Source: Komarekiella delphini-convector SJRDD-AB1 (GTDB lineage Bacteria; Cyanobacteriota; Cyanobacteriia; Cyanobacteriales; Nostocaceae). Taken from it: a stretch of DNA of 64,000 bases. The translations under genes and the position numbers were made by a program. Location of the stretch: the NCBI RefSeq assembly GCF_014831675.1, contig NZ_VJXY01000006.1, forward strand, positions 62,001 to 126,000, in the 5' to 3' direction. Every line of letters begins with the position of its first letter. The first letter of the stretch is position 1. Positions 18,870 through 29,514 of this stretch are shown piece after piece. The notes under the pieces are model-generated. The model did no database searches. It saw only the letters and a program-made list of their open reading frames with translations, and was not told the DNA's origin.

Positions 18870-19157
18870 TTTAGATAGATCTACATTATTTATGATCTGG
18901 TTTTGGCTTGCCAATCATAAAAGCGGGCTTCATCGTAATTATATCAGATGAAGCAGCTTATTGCTCACACTTTTTATTTTTTGTAAAGATGATAGTTAAT
19001 TTTATCTTTACACTAATAAAAGTTTTAAGCTGACCTAAGCTCTACAAAACATAATACTTGCTTATGTGTCGGTTGAGCTTGTCCAAACCTACTAAATATA
19101 GACTTTAACTATCATAGCTGATTTTCTTAGCGCAAGCTGTTTTATTTAGAGTGAGCA

Positions 19158-20116
<959 letters not shown>

Positions 20117-20836
20117 ATGGCTTCTGGTTTAAAATCCTCGACACTGGAACTCCTAAAGCGCTTTAACCGAGCGTTTCCTCAGTTTTATGAGCAATTTGTC
20201 AGCAGTGAGATTCAACTGCAAAATTTGCGGTTAGCCTACCGTCTCTATAAAACTAGACGCGCTGTTATAGAACTGAAACCGGAAGGTAGCAAGAGTGCCC
20301 TGCATTTTGCCTACCGTAACCAGTCTTTTCTCCTCAGCGATATTTTTGGTGTGCTGGCAGCTTATGGGTTGACTATCCACGGCTTAAGTCTATATGGTCA
20401 GATCCGACCACCAATGTTAGTTTTTATCAAGCTGCTGGTATCTCGTGGCAGCAAAGCGCTGACCGATAAAACCGCAGAAAATGTCTGCCGCGCCATTCGC
20501 GAGGCTCTAGGAGGGCGGTTTGAGGTAGAAGAGATGCTAGCGGTTGAATTCAACCTTGACACTGGCTTAGAGCAGGTACAAACAGAGTTTTACGTCGATC
20601 CGGTCTTTCATCTTCCTGCTTTAGTTGTTGAAGCCGATAATCAACCAGGATTATTTTATAAAGTAATGTACGCCATCTGGCAGGAAGACCTGCTGGTAGT
20701 CAATGCCAATTTGTTGGTTTGGCGCGGACGTACACGTCTAATTCTCTACTTGTTGGGGCCAAATGAAAGCCTCATTCCTGAGTATCTGGGTCACAAAATT
20801 GCTGAAGGGGTGCGACAGAGGTTGCTAGGTCAATAA
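20117..20836 (+). CDS. ACT-domain protein related to the GlnD C-terminus
   Basis: 239 aa. Two ACT-like regions are visible: residues 65-110 (RNQSFLLSDIFGVLAAYGLTIHGLSL) and 168-220 (LVVEADNQPGLFYKVMYAI, then VVNANLLVWRGRTRLILYLL). These resemble the paired ACT domains of the PII uridylyltransferase GlnD, but no nucleotidyltransferase or HD domain is present. ACT domains sense amino acids or small ligands, so a regulatory role is likely. The ligand and partner are unknown. The hydrolase gene follows after 99 bp on the same strand. Confidence 0.8.
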   Translation: MASGLKSSTLELLKRFNRAFPQFYEQFVSSEIQLQNLRLAYRLYKTRRAVIELKPEGSKSALHFAYRNQSFLLSDIFGVLAAYGLTIHGLSLYGQIRPPMLVFIKLLVSRGSKALTDKTAENVCRAIREALGGRFEVEEMLAVEFNLDTGLEQVQTEFYVDPVFHLPALVVEADNQPGLFYKVMYAIWQEDLLVVNANLLVWRGRTRLILYLLGPNESLIPEYLGHKIAEGVRQRLLGQ

Positions 20837-20935
20837 ACATGCAATTAAAAATGCAAAATGCAAAATTCCAAATTTTTAATTTGCCTCTCCAGTTCCATAT
20901 TTAGTCGCACTCGCCCTTAAGGGTACGATAAAAGT

Positions 20936-21868
20936 ATGGCAAACATCGAAATCTTGGGCGTTCCACACGCATACGAGCTTACAGCTCCCATGTCTTCCTG
21001 CCCCCATACTTTAGTGTTTATCCACGGTTGGCTCAATAGCCGTGGATACTGGCAACCTGTGATTTCTCGTCTATCAACCGATTTGCAGTGCCTATCTTAT
21101 GATTTGCGGGGTTTTGGTGAGTCCCAATCTCACGCAAAAACCGATTTTAGTCAAATACCAACTTCTGCGAGCCTAAACTCTATTTCCAATAGTGTGGTTG
21201 GCTCAACTTTCGATTCTCTTTATACTCCTGCTGCCTATGCTCAAGATTTAACAGTCCTCTTGCAACAGATGAATATTACCAGTGCTTGGCTAATTGGTCA
21301 CTCTTTAGGAGGCACGATCGCCCTTTGGGGAGCTGCTCAAATGCCTGAGTGTGTTAAGGGAGTTATCTGTATTAATGCAGGCGGTGGCATTTATCTTAAA
21401 GAAGCTTTTGAGCAGTTTCGCTCAGCAGGTCAGAAATTTTTGCAAGTTCGGCCGCGCTGGTTATCTCAGATGCCTTTGATTGATTTGCTATTTACCAGAG
21501 CGAGTGTGGCACGTCCCTTAGAGCGCTATTGGGCGCGTCAGAGAGTGATTGATTTTGTTGTAGCTGACCCGGAAGCTGCTCTAGGAACACTGCTAGACTC
21601 TACAACTGAAGAAGAAATTAACCGCTTACCCCAACTAGTATCTCAGCTTAAGCAGCCAGTTTATTTTTTAGCTGGTGCCGAAGACAAAGTTATGGAACCT
21701 AAGTATGTGCGGCATCTAGCTAGCTTTCATCGACTATTTCAATATTGTGGTGATAATGTCATCGAAATTCCTGAGTGTGGACACCTGGCTATGTTAGAAC
21801 AGCCGGATGCAGTTGCAGAGCACATCCAGGCAATAGTCAACAGTCAACAGTTAACAGTCAACAGTTAA
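20936..21868 (+). CDS. Alpha/beta hydrolase
   Basis: 310 aa with a standard alpha/beta-hydrolase layout: FIHGWLNSRGYW (oxyanion region) near residue 28, LIGHSLGGTIALWG carrying the nucleophile Ser, an acidic residue in LAGAEDKVM, and the catalytic His in CGHLAMLEQPD. It is cytoplasmic as far as visible, with no signal peptide. The substrate cannot be told. The last nine residues (NSQQLTVNS) and the stop codon are encoded by a heptamer tandem repeat, so this gene's end has been formed or replaced by a repeat. Confidence 0.9.
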   Translation: MANIEILGVPHAYELTAPMSSCPHTLVFIHGWLNSRGYWQPVISRLSTDLQCLSYDLRGFGESQSHAKTDFSQIPTSASLNSISNSVVGSTFDSLYTPAAYAQDLTVLLQQMNITSAWLIGHSLGGTIALWGAAQMPECVKGVICINAGGGIYLKEAFEQFRSAGQKFLQVRPRWLSQMPLIDLLFTRASVARPLERYWARQRVIDFVVADPEAALGTLLDSTTEEEINRLPQLVSQLKQPVYFLAGAEDKVMEPKYVRHLASFHRLFQYCGDNVIEIPECGHLAMLEQPDAVAEHIQAIVNSQQLTVNS

Positions 21869-21871
21869 CAG
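21836..21871. repeat. Heptanucleotide tandem repeat GTYAACA at the hydrolase 3' end
   Basis: Five consecutive units (GTCAACA, GTCAACA, GTTAACA, GTCAACA, GTTAACA) cover the last codons and the stop codon of the hydrolase gene. It is the clearest STRR-type array in the window after the GGGGACT array. Confidence 0.85.
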
Positions 21872-21902
21872 GCATTAACTTTGAACAAATGATAGATGAC
21901 TA

Positions 21903-22949
21903 TTAAACAGCTTGATACAACTTCATTACCTGAGTCAGCGCTAACCTAGACTCAACACCCAGGGTGAGAGGCGATTTATGACCACAAGATAGATGTTCAG
22001 CAGCCGCACACCCAATCATAGCAGCGTTATCGGTACAGAATTTTAGAGGGGGAAATAGCACACGCAGGTTATGTTCGGCAGCTGCGGCTTGTAGGTTTTT
22101 TCTTAGACCGCTATTAGCTGCTACACCGCCACCAACAGAAATTGTGTCTAGACCATAATCAAGAGCACAGGCGATCGCTCTTTTGGTTAGCGATCGCGCT
22201 ACGGTTTCCTGAAAGCTAGCTGCTATGTCTGCTACTGGTACTTGCTCACTATCTTTCTCTAACTGCTGCACTAAACGTAGTACTGCTGTCTTTAACCCAC
22301 TAAAACTTGCGTCATAACGGTGATACCCGCCACCAGGTAAAGAAACTTTTCCTTCTGGTAAGGTAAAGGCTTGAGGATTACCTACTTGTGCCAACTTGTC
22401 AATGACTGGCCCACCAGGATAACCCAGCTTTAATAATCGCGCCACTTTATCAAAGGCTTCACCCGCAGCATCATCACGGGTTTCACCTAGTGTTTCGTAC
22501 TTACCACAATCCTTGACGTAAATCAAGCTTGTATGTCCGCCAGAAACTAATAAACTTAAGAAAGGGGGATTTAAACTTGGCTCGCTCAAGTAAGTTGCGT
22601 AAATATGTCCTTCCAGGTGATGAACACCCAAAAAAGGTTTGTTGTGTACCATCGCCAAGGTTTTAGCAGCAGTTAACCCTACTAACAGCGCTCCTACGAG
22701 TCCAGGGGCACAAGTAGCGGCAATCCCGTCAATTTTTTCCCAGTCTAGTTCTGCTTTTTGCAAAGCTTTGGCGATCGCCTCATTTATCGTTACCAAATGC
22801 TCGCGAGAAGCCACTTCCGGCACTACCCCACCATACAACTGATGGACTGAGATTTGTGAGGCTACGATACTACTGCAAACTTGACGATTGTTAACAATTG
22901 CGACGGCAGTTTCATCACAACTAGTTTCTATTGCTAAAACGGTTGCCAT
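21903..22949 (-). CDS. tsaD: tRNA N6-adenosine threonylcarbamoyltransferase
   Basis: Transfers the threonylcarbamoyl group from the TsaC product to A37 of tRNAs, working with TsaB and TsaE. At 348 aa it has full length. Signatures are [14 protein letters not shown] at the N-terminus, the metal-binding HHLEGHIYA (about residues 110-116), [20 protein letters not shown] and [12 protein letters not shown], ending with the second metal motif [10 protein letters not shown]. It is convergent with the hydrolase gene, only 34 bp apart, and divergent from psaF. Confidence 0.97.
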   Translation of the reverse strand: MATVLAIETSCDETAVAIVNNRQVCSSIVASQISVHQLYGGVVPEVASREHLVTINEAIAKALQKAELDWEKIDGIAATCAPGLVGALLVGLTAAKTLAMVHNKPFLGVHHLEGHIYATYLSEPSLNPPFLSLLVSGGHTSLIYVKDCGKYETLGETRDDAAGEAFDKVARLLKLGYPGGPVIDKLAQVGNPQAFTLPEGKVSLPGGGYHRYDASFSGLKTAVLRLVQQLEKDSEQVPVADIAASFQETVARSLTKRAIACALDYGLDTISVGGGVAANSGLRKNLQAAAAEHNLRVLFPPLKFCTDNAAMIGCAAAEHLSCGHKSPLTLGVESRLALTQVMKLYQAV

Positions 22950-23221
22950 TAAGAGTGCTGAGTGATAGAGACAAAATGCTGCTTCTCTACTACCCTACAA
23001 CAACTTCCATACTCAGCACGAGCTAAACCATAGCTATCAGCGCTTCAGTACTCGGAACTCGACAACGACTTGTTTGAGAAGCTTTAACTTTTATTTACTT
23101 AAACTTTACTCAGTTCCCACGCAAGAGTATGATGACATCCTAGTTATGCAAATAAACACTGTACAAGCCGCTTCGTTTTGTACAAAAAACTTTTTGTTTT
23201 GTAATAAAAGGAAACAACTCC

Positions 23222-23719
23222 ATGCGACGATTGTTTGCTTTGATTTTAGCGATTGGTCTTTGGTTCAATTTTGCCCCTCCAGCAAAAGCTCTGGGGGCTG
23301 ACCTTGTACCTTGTAAAGACTCTCCTGCTTTTCAACAGCTAGCAGCAAATGCCCGTAATACCACCGCCGATCCCGAATCCGGGATCAAGCGATTTGAGCG
23401 TTATTCTCAGGCGCTGTGTGGTCCTGAAGGTTATCCCCACTTGATTGTTGATGGTCGTCTTGATCGCGCTGGTGACTTCCTGATTCCCAGCATTCTCTTC
23501 CTCTATATTGCTGGTTGGATTGGTTGGGTAGGTCGTGCCTACCTACAAGCGATCAAGAAAGAAGGCGGCAACGTGGAATTGAAAGAAGTAATCATTGAAG
23601 TTCCTTTGGCATTGCCACTTATGCTGTCAGGCTTTACTTGGCCCCTAGCAGCCATCAAAGAATTTCTGTCTGGCGAATTAATAGCTAAAGATACCGAAAT
23701 TCCCATTTCGCCACGCTAA
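23222..23719 (+). CDS. psaF: Photosystem I reaction centre subunit III (plastocyanin/cyt c6 docking)
   Basis: 165 aa. A signal peptide ([25 protein letters not shown]) sends the N-terminal domain to the thylakoid lumen. The mature protein begins [12 protein letters not shown] and contains the PsaF signatures [20 protein letters not shown] and the membrane segment [18 protein letters not shown]. It helps dock the electron donor and stabilises PSI. It is followed by psaJ after 39 bp, the conserved psaF-psaJ pair. Two TTTAC elements lie at about 23094-23110 upstream, with a spacing one base short of a canonical RpaB (HLR1) site, so I do not call one. Confidence 0.97.
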   Translation: MRRLFALILAIGLWFNFAPPAKALGADLVPCKDSPAFQQLAANARNTTADPESGIKRFERYSQALCGPEGYPHLIVDGRLDRAGDFLIPSILFLYIAGWIGWVGRAYLQAIKKEGGNVELKEVIIEVPLALPLMLSGFTWPLAAIKEFLSGELIAKDTEIPISPR

Positions 23720-23758
23720 CCCTTTTTGCAACTTTTGATTTATTTGGGAGAATGATTC

Positions 23759-23893
23759 ATGCAGCAGAACTATTTCGTTAAATATCTATCCTTGGGACCA
23801 GTTTTACTTTTTGTCAATTTGTCTTTTACAGCCGTTGTGTTGATTTTATTTAACTACTGGTTTCCTGACCTACTTTTCCACCCATTACCATAA
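23759..23893 (+). CDS. psaJ: Photosystem I reaction centre subunit IX
   Basis: A 44-aa single-span membrane protein: MQQNYFVKYLSLGPVLLF, then a hydrophobic stretch and NYWFPDLLFHPLP at the C-terminus, typical of PsaJ. It binds chlorophyll near PsaF at the edge of the PSI core. GGGAG lies about eight bases before the ATG. It is cotranscribed with psaF, 39 bp upstream, and followed by a strong hairpin at 23976-24018. Confidence 0.95.
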   Translation: MQQNYFVKYLSLGPVLLFVNLSFTAVVLILFNYWFPDLLFHPLP

Positions 23894-23975
23894 ATTGAAG
23901 ACAGGATTAAATAATTTGTTAGCAGTTAGTTGACAATTAACTAATAACTACTAACTACTAGCAAAATAGTTCTTT

Positions 23976-24018
23976 GAAACTCGTAATGCTGGAATCAGCT
24001 AGCGAGTTTCATACTTTT
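23976..24018 (+). terminator. Terminator of psaF-psaJ
   Basis: Perfect 8-bp arms GAAACTCG (23976-23983) and CGAGTTTC (24003-24010) enclose an inner GCTG/CAGC stem, followed by ATACTTTT. It lies about 80 bp after psaJ. A short 7-bp-period repeat (about 23920-23960) precedes it. Confidence 0.6.
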
Positions 24019-24129
24019 AAAAGCAGGTAAATTAATTTTTCTAAACTTATTAGTTAAAAAACATCTTTGGCTACAATTATTATTAATATAAAAATGCCAC
24101 CATTCTAATTTAGAGGCGAACATAACAAT

Positions 24130-24651
24130 ATGGCGCAAGCAGTAGATGCATCAAAAAATCTCCCCAGCGATCCGAGAAATCGTGAGGTTGTTTTTCCCGC
24201 AGGACGCGATCCGCAGCAGGGCAATCTAGAAACTCCAATTAATGCTTCTCCCTTGAGCAAGTGGTTTATTAATAACTTGCCCGCTTATCGCCCAGGTATC
24301 ACTCCTTCCAGAAGAGGGTTGGAAATTGGTATGGCTCATGGTTACTTGCTGTTTGGCCCCTTTGCTAAACTGGGCCCTCTGCGTGATACAGCTAATGCCA
24401 ATTTAGCGGGATTACTGGCAAGCATAGGTTTGGTTGTGATTCTTACTGCCTGTCTATCCTTGTATGCGAGCAGCAATCCTCCTAAAGCACTCGCCAGTGT
24501 TACCGTACCCAATCCTCCAGCCGATGCTTTTAACTCCAAGGAAAGCTGGAATAACTTTGCCAGTTCTTTCTTGATTGGTGGTATCGGTGGTGCAGTTGTT
24601 GCTTACTTTTTGACTAGTAACTTAGGACTAATTCAAGGTTTAGCGGGTTAA
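24130..24651 (+). CDS. psaL: Photosystem I reaction centre subunit XI
   Basis: 173 aa, the subunit through which cyanobacterial PSI monomers join into trimers or tetramers. The stromal N-terminus contains FINNLPAYRPGITPSRRGLEIGMAHGY, followed by membrane segments with LLASIGLVVILTACLSLY and a C-terminal segment FASSFLIGGIGGAVVAYFL. It has its own leader, 236 bp after psaJ and behind a terminator, so it is probably a separate transcript. A strong terminator follows at 24718. Confidence 0.97.
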   Translation: MAQAVDASKNLPSDPRNREVVFPAGRDPQQGNLETPINASPLSKWFINNLPAYRPGITPSRRGLEIGMAHGYLLFGPFAKLGPLRDTANANLAGLLASIGLVVILTACLSLYASSNPPKALASVTVPNPPADAFNSKESWNNFASSFLIGGIGGAVVAYFLTSNLGLIQGLAG

Positions 24652-24717
24652 TTTAGTCATTAATCATTGGTCAGCAGTTAGTAGTTAGTAGTGAAGAAAT
24701 ATCGACTAACAAATGAC

Positions 24718-24752
24718 AAAGGACACAAAGTTTTTTCTTTGTGTCCTTTTCT
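24718..24752 (+). terminator. Strong intrinsic terminator after psaL
   Basis: AAAGGACACAAAG (24718-24730) pairs perfectly with CTTTGTGTCCTTT (24737-24749) around a T6 loop, ending in a T-rich tail. It lies between convergent psaL and gmk and may serve both. A degenerate heptamer array (GTCAGCA, GTTAGTA, GTTAGTA) precedes it at 24670-24690. Confidence 0.85.
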
Positions 24753-24792
24753 AATTATTACTAAAAATGGGCGTGTTGTTAAGGGTACTAAA

Positions 24793-25389
24793 TTATCCAA
24801 ATAAAGCTGCTTCAATGTCTTTTAAAGCGGTTTCAAAATCGTCATTAACGATTTGAATATCAAATTCATTTGCGGCTTTAATTTCTTCTTGAGCACAGCG
24901 CAGACGCCGGGCGATCGCTTCTTCAGAATCCTGGGCGCGACCGCGTATACGTTTCTCCAATTCATCAAAGGAAGGTGGCAAAATAAAAATGCTGAGGGCG
25001 CTAGGGAAGGAAACACGAATTTGCCTTGCTCCTTCTAGCTCAATTTCCAGCACCACCAACTTGCCAGAGCGAATTTGGTTAAGCACAGCTTCACGGGGAG
25101 TGCCATAATAGTTACCAGCAAATTCCGCCCATTCTAAGAATTCGCCTTGAGCAACCAATTGTTCAAACTTACTGCGGCTGATAAAGTAATAGTTTTTGCC
25201 ATCGATTTCCCCTGGACGGGGAGAACGAGTCGTCACGGATACAGAATAATATAGTTCTGGATGACGCTGTAGAAGCGATCGCATTAAAGTGCCTTTTCCA
25301 ACCCCACTAGGGCCAGTCAAAACAATTAGCCTGCCACTGGGCGGGCATTCTTTGGTAGCACCACTCTCAATAGGTAAAACTTGCATCAT
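24793..25389 (-). CDS. gmk: Guanylate kinase
   Basis: Phosphorylates GMP to GDP with ATP. About 198 aa from the ATG at 25389; a TTG at 25413 would add eight residues. Signatures are the P-loop [29 protein letters not shown] for GMP binding, and [24 protein letters not shown]. It lies 175 bp downstream of remA on the same strand, the remA-gmk order also found in Firmicutes. It converges on psaL across a terminator. Confidence 0.95.
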   Translation of the reverse strand: MMQVLPIESGATKECPPSGRLIVLTGPSGVGKGTLMRSLLQRHPELYYSVSVTTRSPRPGEIDGKNYYFISRSKFEQLVAQGEFLEWAEFAGNYYGTPREAVLNQIRSGKLVVLEIELEGARQIRVSFPSALSIFILPPSFDELEKRIRGRAQDSEEAIARRLRCAQEEIKAANEFDIQIVNDDFETALKDIEAALFG

Positions 25390-25564
25390 CCGTTCAATCT
25401 GTGAATTAATCAATAAATATTATTCATTAGCCAGTAGTCTTGTGTTCGTTACCAAAACCACTGTTGACTAAGGAATTTGTAGCACGGGTGACAGAAAACT
25501 TGTCTAATTCACATGGTACTGCTGATACGGTGCAAATAGAGTGAGGCTGTTAACCGATTCTTAA

Positions 25565-25831
25565 TTAATTATCTACAGCCTGATGATCGCGGGAAATTAC
25601 GAAGCGATTTGCTACCGTTTCCGGCTGAATCGCTGACAGAATTACGTGGCTGGAATCAGTGATAATTACAGCCCTAGTCCGGCGGCCGTAAGTTGCGTCA
25701 ATCAGTTGGCCTCTGTCCCGTGCATCGGTAATGATCCGCTTAATCGGGGCAGACTCTGGACTGACAATAGCAACTACTCGTCTGGCAGACACGATGTTGC
25801 CAAAACCAATGTTGATTAGCTGAATGTCCAT
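25565..25831 (-). CDS. remA: RemA/DUF370 family regulator
   Basis: An 88-aa protein matching the DUF370 family: [25 protein letters not shown], then [31 protein letters not shown]. In Bacillus subtilis RemA is a ring-forming DNA-binding activator of biofilm matrix and osmoprotection genes, and its gene also sits next to gmk. The role in cyanobacteria is not established, so function is inferred by family. The Arg residues of [14 protein letters not shown] are those expected at the DNA-binding surface. Confidence 0.85.
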   Translation of the reverse strand: MDIQLINIGFGNIVSARRVVAIVSPESAPIKRIITDARDRGQLIDATYGRRTRAVIITDSSHVILSAIQPETVANRFVISRDHQAVDN

Positions 25832-26081
25832 ATAAAAAAACTGACACCAAATGCGGTGTGAGAAGCTTGTAAGAAACTTATTCCCATGTTATCCCCAAAA
25901 ATGGGAGTTAAAACGCTTAAATTCACGTCAGCCTTAGTTTTTAAATAAGGTCTGCTTTTTTTTAGCGGTTTATCAGCTAAATTAACTTAAAATCTACCCA
26001 AAGATATAGGCGAGATTACACTGATACAAGCTATTCGACTGATGTAAATTTATTTTTAATCACAATCTGATATGGAATTTG

Positions 26082-27081
26082 ATGGAGAACAAAATTGATT
26101 GGAACAGTCTCGCGCTGACTGTGTTGGCTCAGTACAATGTCAGTACAGATCGATTAGTGTTTTTGGGTCATAGCGAACAATGTGACGTTTCGCATTAATA
26201 CACGGGATGCTGAAAATTGCGAGTCATTTCTTCTCCGTATCCATCACCCAATCGCCCAGTTCTGCGATCGCATTTGGCAGCAACACGCCGTTATTGAGTC
26301 GGAACTCACGTGGCTGATCGCATTGCATCAAGATACTGATTTGGTTGTGCCATACCCCGTGCAAAACCTTACTGGCACTTTCATCACCTCTGTCGCAATT
26401 GATGACATCAGCGAAACGTTCAACTGTACACTATTAAACTGGGTTGATGGTTCTCCCCTAGACACCGAACCCACATCAAAACAGGCTTGGCAAGTCGGGG
26501 AACTTATGGCTCGGTTACACCAACACGCAAGCCTTTGGGAGTTGCCTTCGGGCTTTATACGACCAAAATACGACTTTGAAAAATTACATACTTCACTGAT
26601 GGGGTTGCGATCGCTAGTTAATACTGGCACAATATCTGTTACTGATTTCGCTGTCTTTGAGACTGTGGTGCAGCGAATTTGTGAGGTGATGAAAGCACTC
26701 GAAAAAACACACCATAGTTGGGGTCTAATTCACGCAGACCTGAATGAGAATAATTACATCTTTCACGCCAAAGAAGCACGACCCATTGACTTTTCCTGCT
26801 GTGGTTTCGGTTATTATCTTTATGACATTGCCTCTACATTAAAACATCTATTTCCCGAAAACCGTAAATCGTTCCTCAGTGGCTATCAGAACGTGCGCCA
26901 ACTGCCCCATGAATATCAGAATATTTTGGAGGCATTCTTTATTGGGGCAACGGTAGACAATTTTGCTTTTCTAGCATCACAGCCAAATGAACATGATTAC
27001 CTGTCGCAGGATATACCTTATGTAACCGAAAAGCTCTGTAGCAAATATTTGAAAGGCGAGCCATTTTTGTTCGATTTCTAG
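26082..27081 (+). pseudogene. APH-family phosphotransferase gene with 5' frameshift
   Basis: From the ATG at 26082 the frame reads MENKIDWNSLALTVLAQYN to VFLGHSEQ, then runs out of homology and stops at 26196. From 26179 the next frame continues with the expected N-VTFRINTRDAENCESFLLRIHHP to the end at 27081. One extra base near 26177-26178 explains the switch: dropping it gives GHSENVTFRIN. The C-terminal part keeps kinase-like motifs, including LIHADLNENNYIF (Brenner-type catalytic loop) and IDFSCCGFGYYLYDIAS (metal-binding Asp). The family phosphorylates small molecules such as homoserine, choline or aminoglycosides; the substrate is unknown. Translation from the GTG at 26182 would lose the start of the nucleotide-binding lobe. 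A sequencing error is possible. Confidence 0.7.
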
Positions 27082-27171
27082 CTGTTCTGCTTTGGTATCA
27101 GGCTCTACTAGTTATTGTTATAAGTAACTATTTATACAAATATTCTTTATTAGTTGTTTGGCTAAAATGAA

Positions 27172-29514
27172 TTATTCTATGTTTTTAACAAGTTTTCTTG
27201 ATTTAAAGTCCTTTTTCACTTCTTCCCATCTTTGTCGAAGTTGCTTCAAGTCAGGAGGATGACCACCATAACGCCAGCTAACATAAGCTTGACAAATTTC
27301 ATCTATTACCTGAGCGATCGCCGGAGTATGATGCTGATGTGATACTTGAGCATATTCCAATGGTGTTTGTGCTGGATGCTTACCTAAACCTTTTTGAGCC
27401 GCCCATTGCAGCATTTGTTGATAAAGGCTTTCCATCGCAGGCAATTTCTTTAACCATCGGCGATTGCGCCACTCTCGCCACTGACCCCAACCCAGCCAAC
27501 CTAAGAAAGCTCCTATAGTCGTTAAGATTAAGCCAGTCAATACACCAAACCAACCTTGAGAAAATAAAGCGAAAAACCAAGCGATCGCCCTAGTTACCCA
27601 GCTAAATATTATCCCAAACACATTATTCAGCAAACCCGTCACCGGAGAGGGTAGCCACCCTGCAACCCATTGCCATAAATGGCGTAAGACGCTAAACGTC
27701 TGAGTATCCTCAACTGACGGGGGAATTAGGGGATGATTGGGAATTGGATCAAAAGCAAACCAGCCATATTTGGGAAAGTACACTTCCGTCATCGCGTAGG
27801 CGTCTGTATTTCGGACAACATACATCCCCGTGAATGGATTAAACTCTCCTGCACTAAACCCCGCCACCAACCGTGCTGGGATGCCAATGGAACGCAGCAT
27901 CACTGTGAGAACGGTTGAGAAGTGGTCAGGATAGCCTCCTTTGTGCTTGAACAAAAAAGCTTCTACTAAGTCTTCTTTTTCACCCAAATAAGGCAGTTCT
28001 AAGGGATTTTGGGGAAGAGAGTAGTTTTGCTTTAAGTACTGGGCTAAGTAGAGAGCCTTTTCATAGGGTGAATCGAGTGTTTTAAAAGACTTTGCCACTC
28101 GTTCCCGATTGTAGTTAGCGAATATTTCTTCCGTGCGTTGCCGGACTTTTTCAGCAATTTCAGGAGGAATTTGTAGATAATACTTTTGAATTTGCTGCGG
28201 ATATTTTGTCGGAGCTTGTCCTAATAAAGTGCGATCGCGGTATGGTACTTCAGATATTACTGTATAGGTGAGGTCTTCTGATAATTCCACAGGCGATCGC
28301 AACCCGTCTTCCTTATCAACAGCAATTATTGGTGTAGGAAAGTAAATTTCTTTGGGATAAGCCATCGCTGGAATCAGGTTAGGCAAATCTGATACCACTG
28401 TATAAGTTTGCACCACCTCTTTGGTTTTACTAGTAATCCAAGGTGGGGAAAGAAAAATTTGGTAAGACCAAGGCGATCTCTTGATGGTAGTAACATCTTC
28501 ATTACGAGAAACCTCCCATCCCTTACCTGTATAACGGTCAAATCCCAGGACTCGCCAAAAACCCTCGGCTTGCGATCGCACCCGCATCACAACTTTCGGT
28601 GTCATCTCACCCCGGAGATTTTGATTAATCTGGCTATTAAAACCGTAATAAAAGCCCTTATCTACTTTTCCTGGTTGGCCGGTTTTGTTTTGCCCCGTAC
28701 CACTACTACTGCCCCCCTTATTACCATTACCTCGGCGAACATAACCGGGATTGATAATGCTACGCCCTGTAAAACCTCCTTTTACATCGATAGGAGAACT
28801 TACAGGAAATGTCCGTAACTGGTAGCCAGGAAACCGGGGTAAAATAGCAAAAATTGCCAGCCCCAGACTGACAATTATCAAAAAATTAATAATTAAAAAT
28901 TTTATATTTAAACTTGAAAACTTCCCTTTTTGGAATATTTCCTTTTTTGTTTTTAATTGCTGTAAGCCCAAGCGTGAGCGGTAATCTAATACTAAAGTTG
29001 GCAGAGCGATCGCTAAAAATAATAACAGCATCGGTGCAAAGGCTAAGGTCTGACTCAACGTCCCAGCCACACCGATTAAAATTAGTCCTATGACAATTGA
29101 ATAACCCAAGTTTTTGCGGCGGGGTGTATCAAAGCTATGCAGCACTTGGAGTTGTATTAATAATTCTGCTAAACCCAACCGTGTATCATTCAACTCTCCC
29201 ACTAACCGCCCAAAGAAAGCGCCCAGTGCTACTAACATCCCTATAGCAATACAGAACTTGATTGTAATATTGGCGTAACCACGACGGTAGTAACTCCAAA
29301 TTGCACCGACTAAACTCAAAAATAACGCCCAAGGACTGAATGCAGTCTCAGCGGCAATATCTGTTGCCACAATTCCCAAAATAACCAACGCTAGCACTAG
29401 CACCCGCAAAGAAATAGAATCTTCCACTTCTGTTAAAGGCGACTCCTGCGTATGCTGCCAGAAATTATTTACAGGGAGACGCCAAAACCGATTCATCCTG
29501 GATAAGTTAAACAT
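27172..29514 (-). CDS. DUF3488/transglutaminase-fold membrane protein lacking Cys-His
   Basis: 780 aa. The N-terminal third has six or more membrane segments (DUF3488/TgpA type), followed by an extracytoplasmic transglutaminase-like domain, a further membrane span near residue 660 and a C-terminal DUF4129-like tail (EYAQVSHQHHTPAIAQVIDEICQAY). The core aligns with active family members, but GGYPDHFST has Pro where the catalytic Cys is expected, and DAYAMTEVYFP has Tyr-Ala-Met for the usual His-Ala-Trp. Only the Asp of FAFDPIP remains. I infer a structural or binding role rather than catalysis. I recall similar cyanobacterial sequences, so the loss is probably old. The gene is monocistronic. 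Confidence 0.85.
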   Translation of the reverse strand: MFNLSRMNRFWRLPVNNFWQHTQESPLTEVEDSISLRVLVLALVILGIVATDIAAETAFSPWALFLSLVGAIWSYYRRGYANITIKFCIAIGMLVALGAFFGRLVGELNDTRLGLAELLIQLQVLHSFDTPRRKNLGYSIVIGLILIGVAGTLSQTLAFAPMLLLFLAIALPTLVLDYRSRLGLQQLKTKKEIFQKGKFSSLNIKFLIINFLIIVSLGLAIFAILPRFPGYQLRTFPVSSPIDVKGGFTGRSIINPGYVRRGNGNKGGSSSGTGQNKTGQPGKVDKGFYYGFNSQINQNLRGEMTPKVVMRVRSQAEGFWRVLGFDRYTGKGWEVSRNEDVTTIKRSPWSYQIFLSPPWITSKTKEVVQTYTVVSDLPNLIPAMAYPKEIYFPTPIIAVDKEDGLRSPVELSEDLTYTVISEVPYRDRTLLGQAPTKYPQQIQKYYLQIPPEIAEKVRQRTEEIFANYNRERVAKSFKTLDSPYEKALYLAQYLKQNYSLPQNPLELPYLGEKEDLVEAFLFKHKGGYPDHFSTVLTVMLRSIGIPARLVAGFSAGEFNPFTGMYVVRNTDAYAMTEVYFPKYGWFAFDPIPNHPLIPPSVEDTQTFSVLRHLWQWVAGWLPSPVTGLLNNVFGIIFSWVTRAIAWFFALFSQGWFGVLTGLILTTIGAFLGWLGWGQWREWRNRRWLKKLPAMESLYQQMLQWAAQKGLGKHPAQTPLEYAQVSHQHHTPAIAQVIDEICQAYVSWRYGGHPPDLKQLRQRWEEVKKDFKSRKLVKNIE

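Noticed and set aside
23094-23110. Possible RpaB (HLR1) site upstream of psaF
   Set aside because: Two TTTAC elements are present, but their spacing is one base short of the canonical direct repeat and the last bases do not fit.
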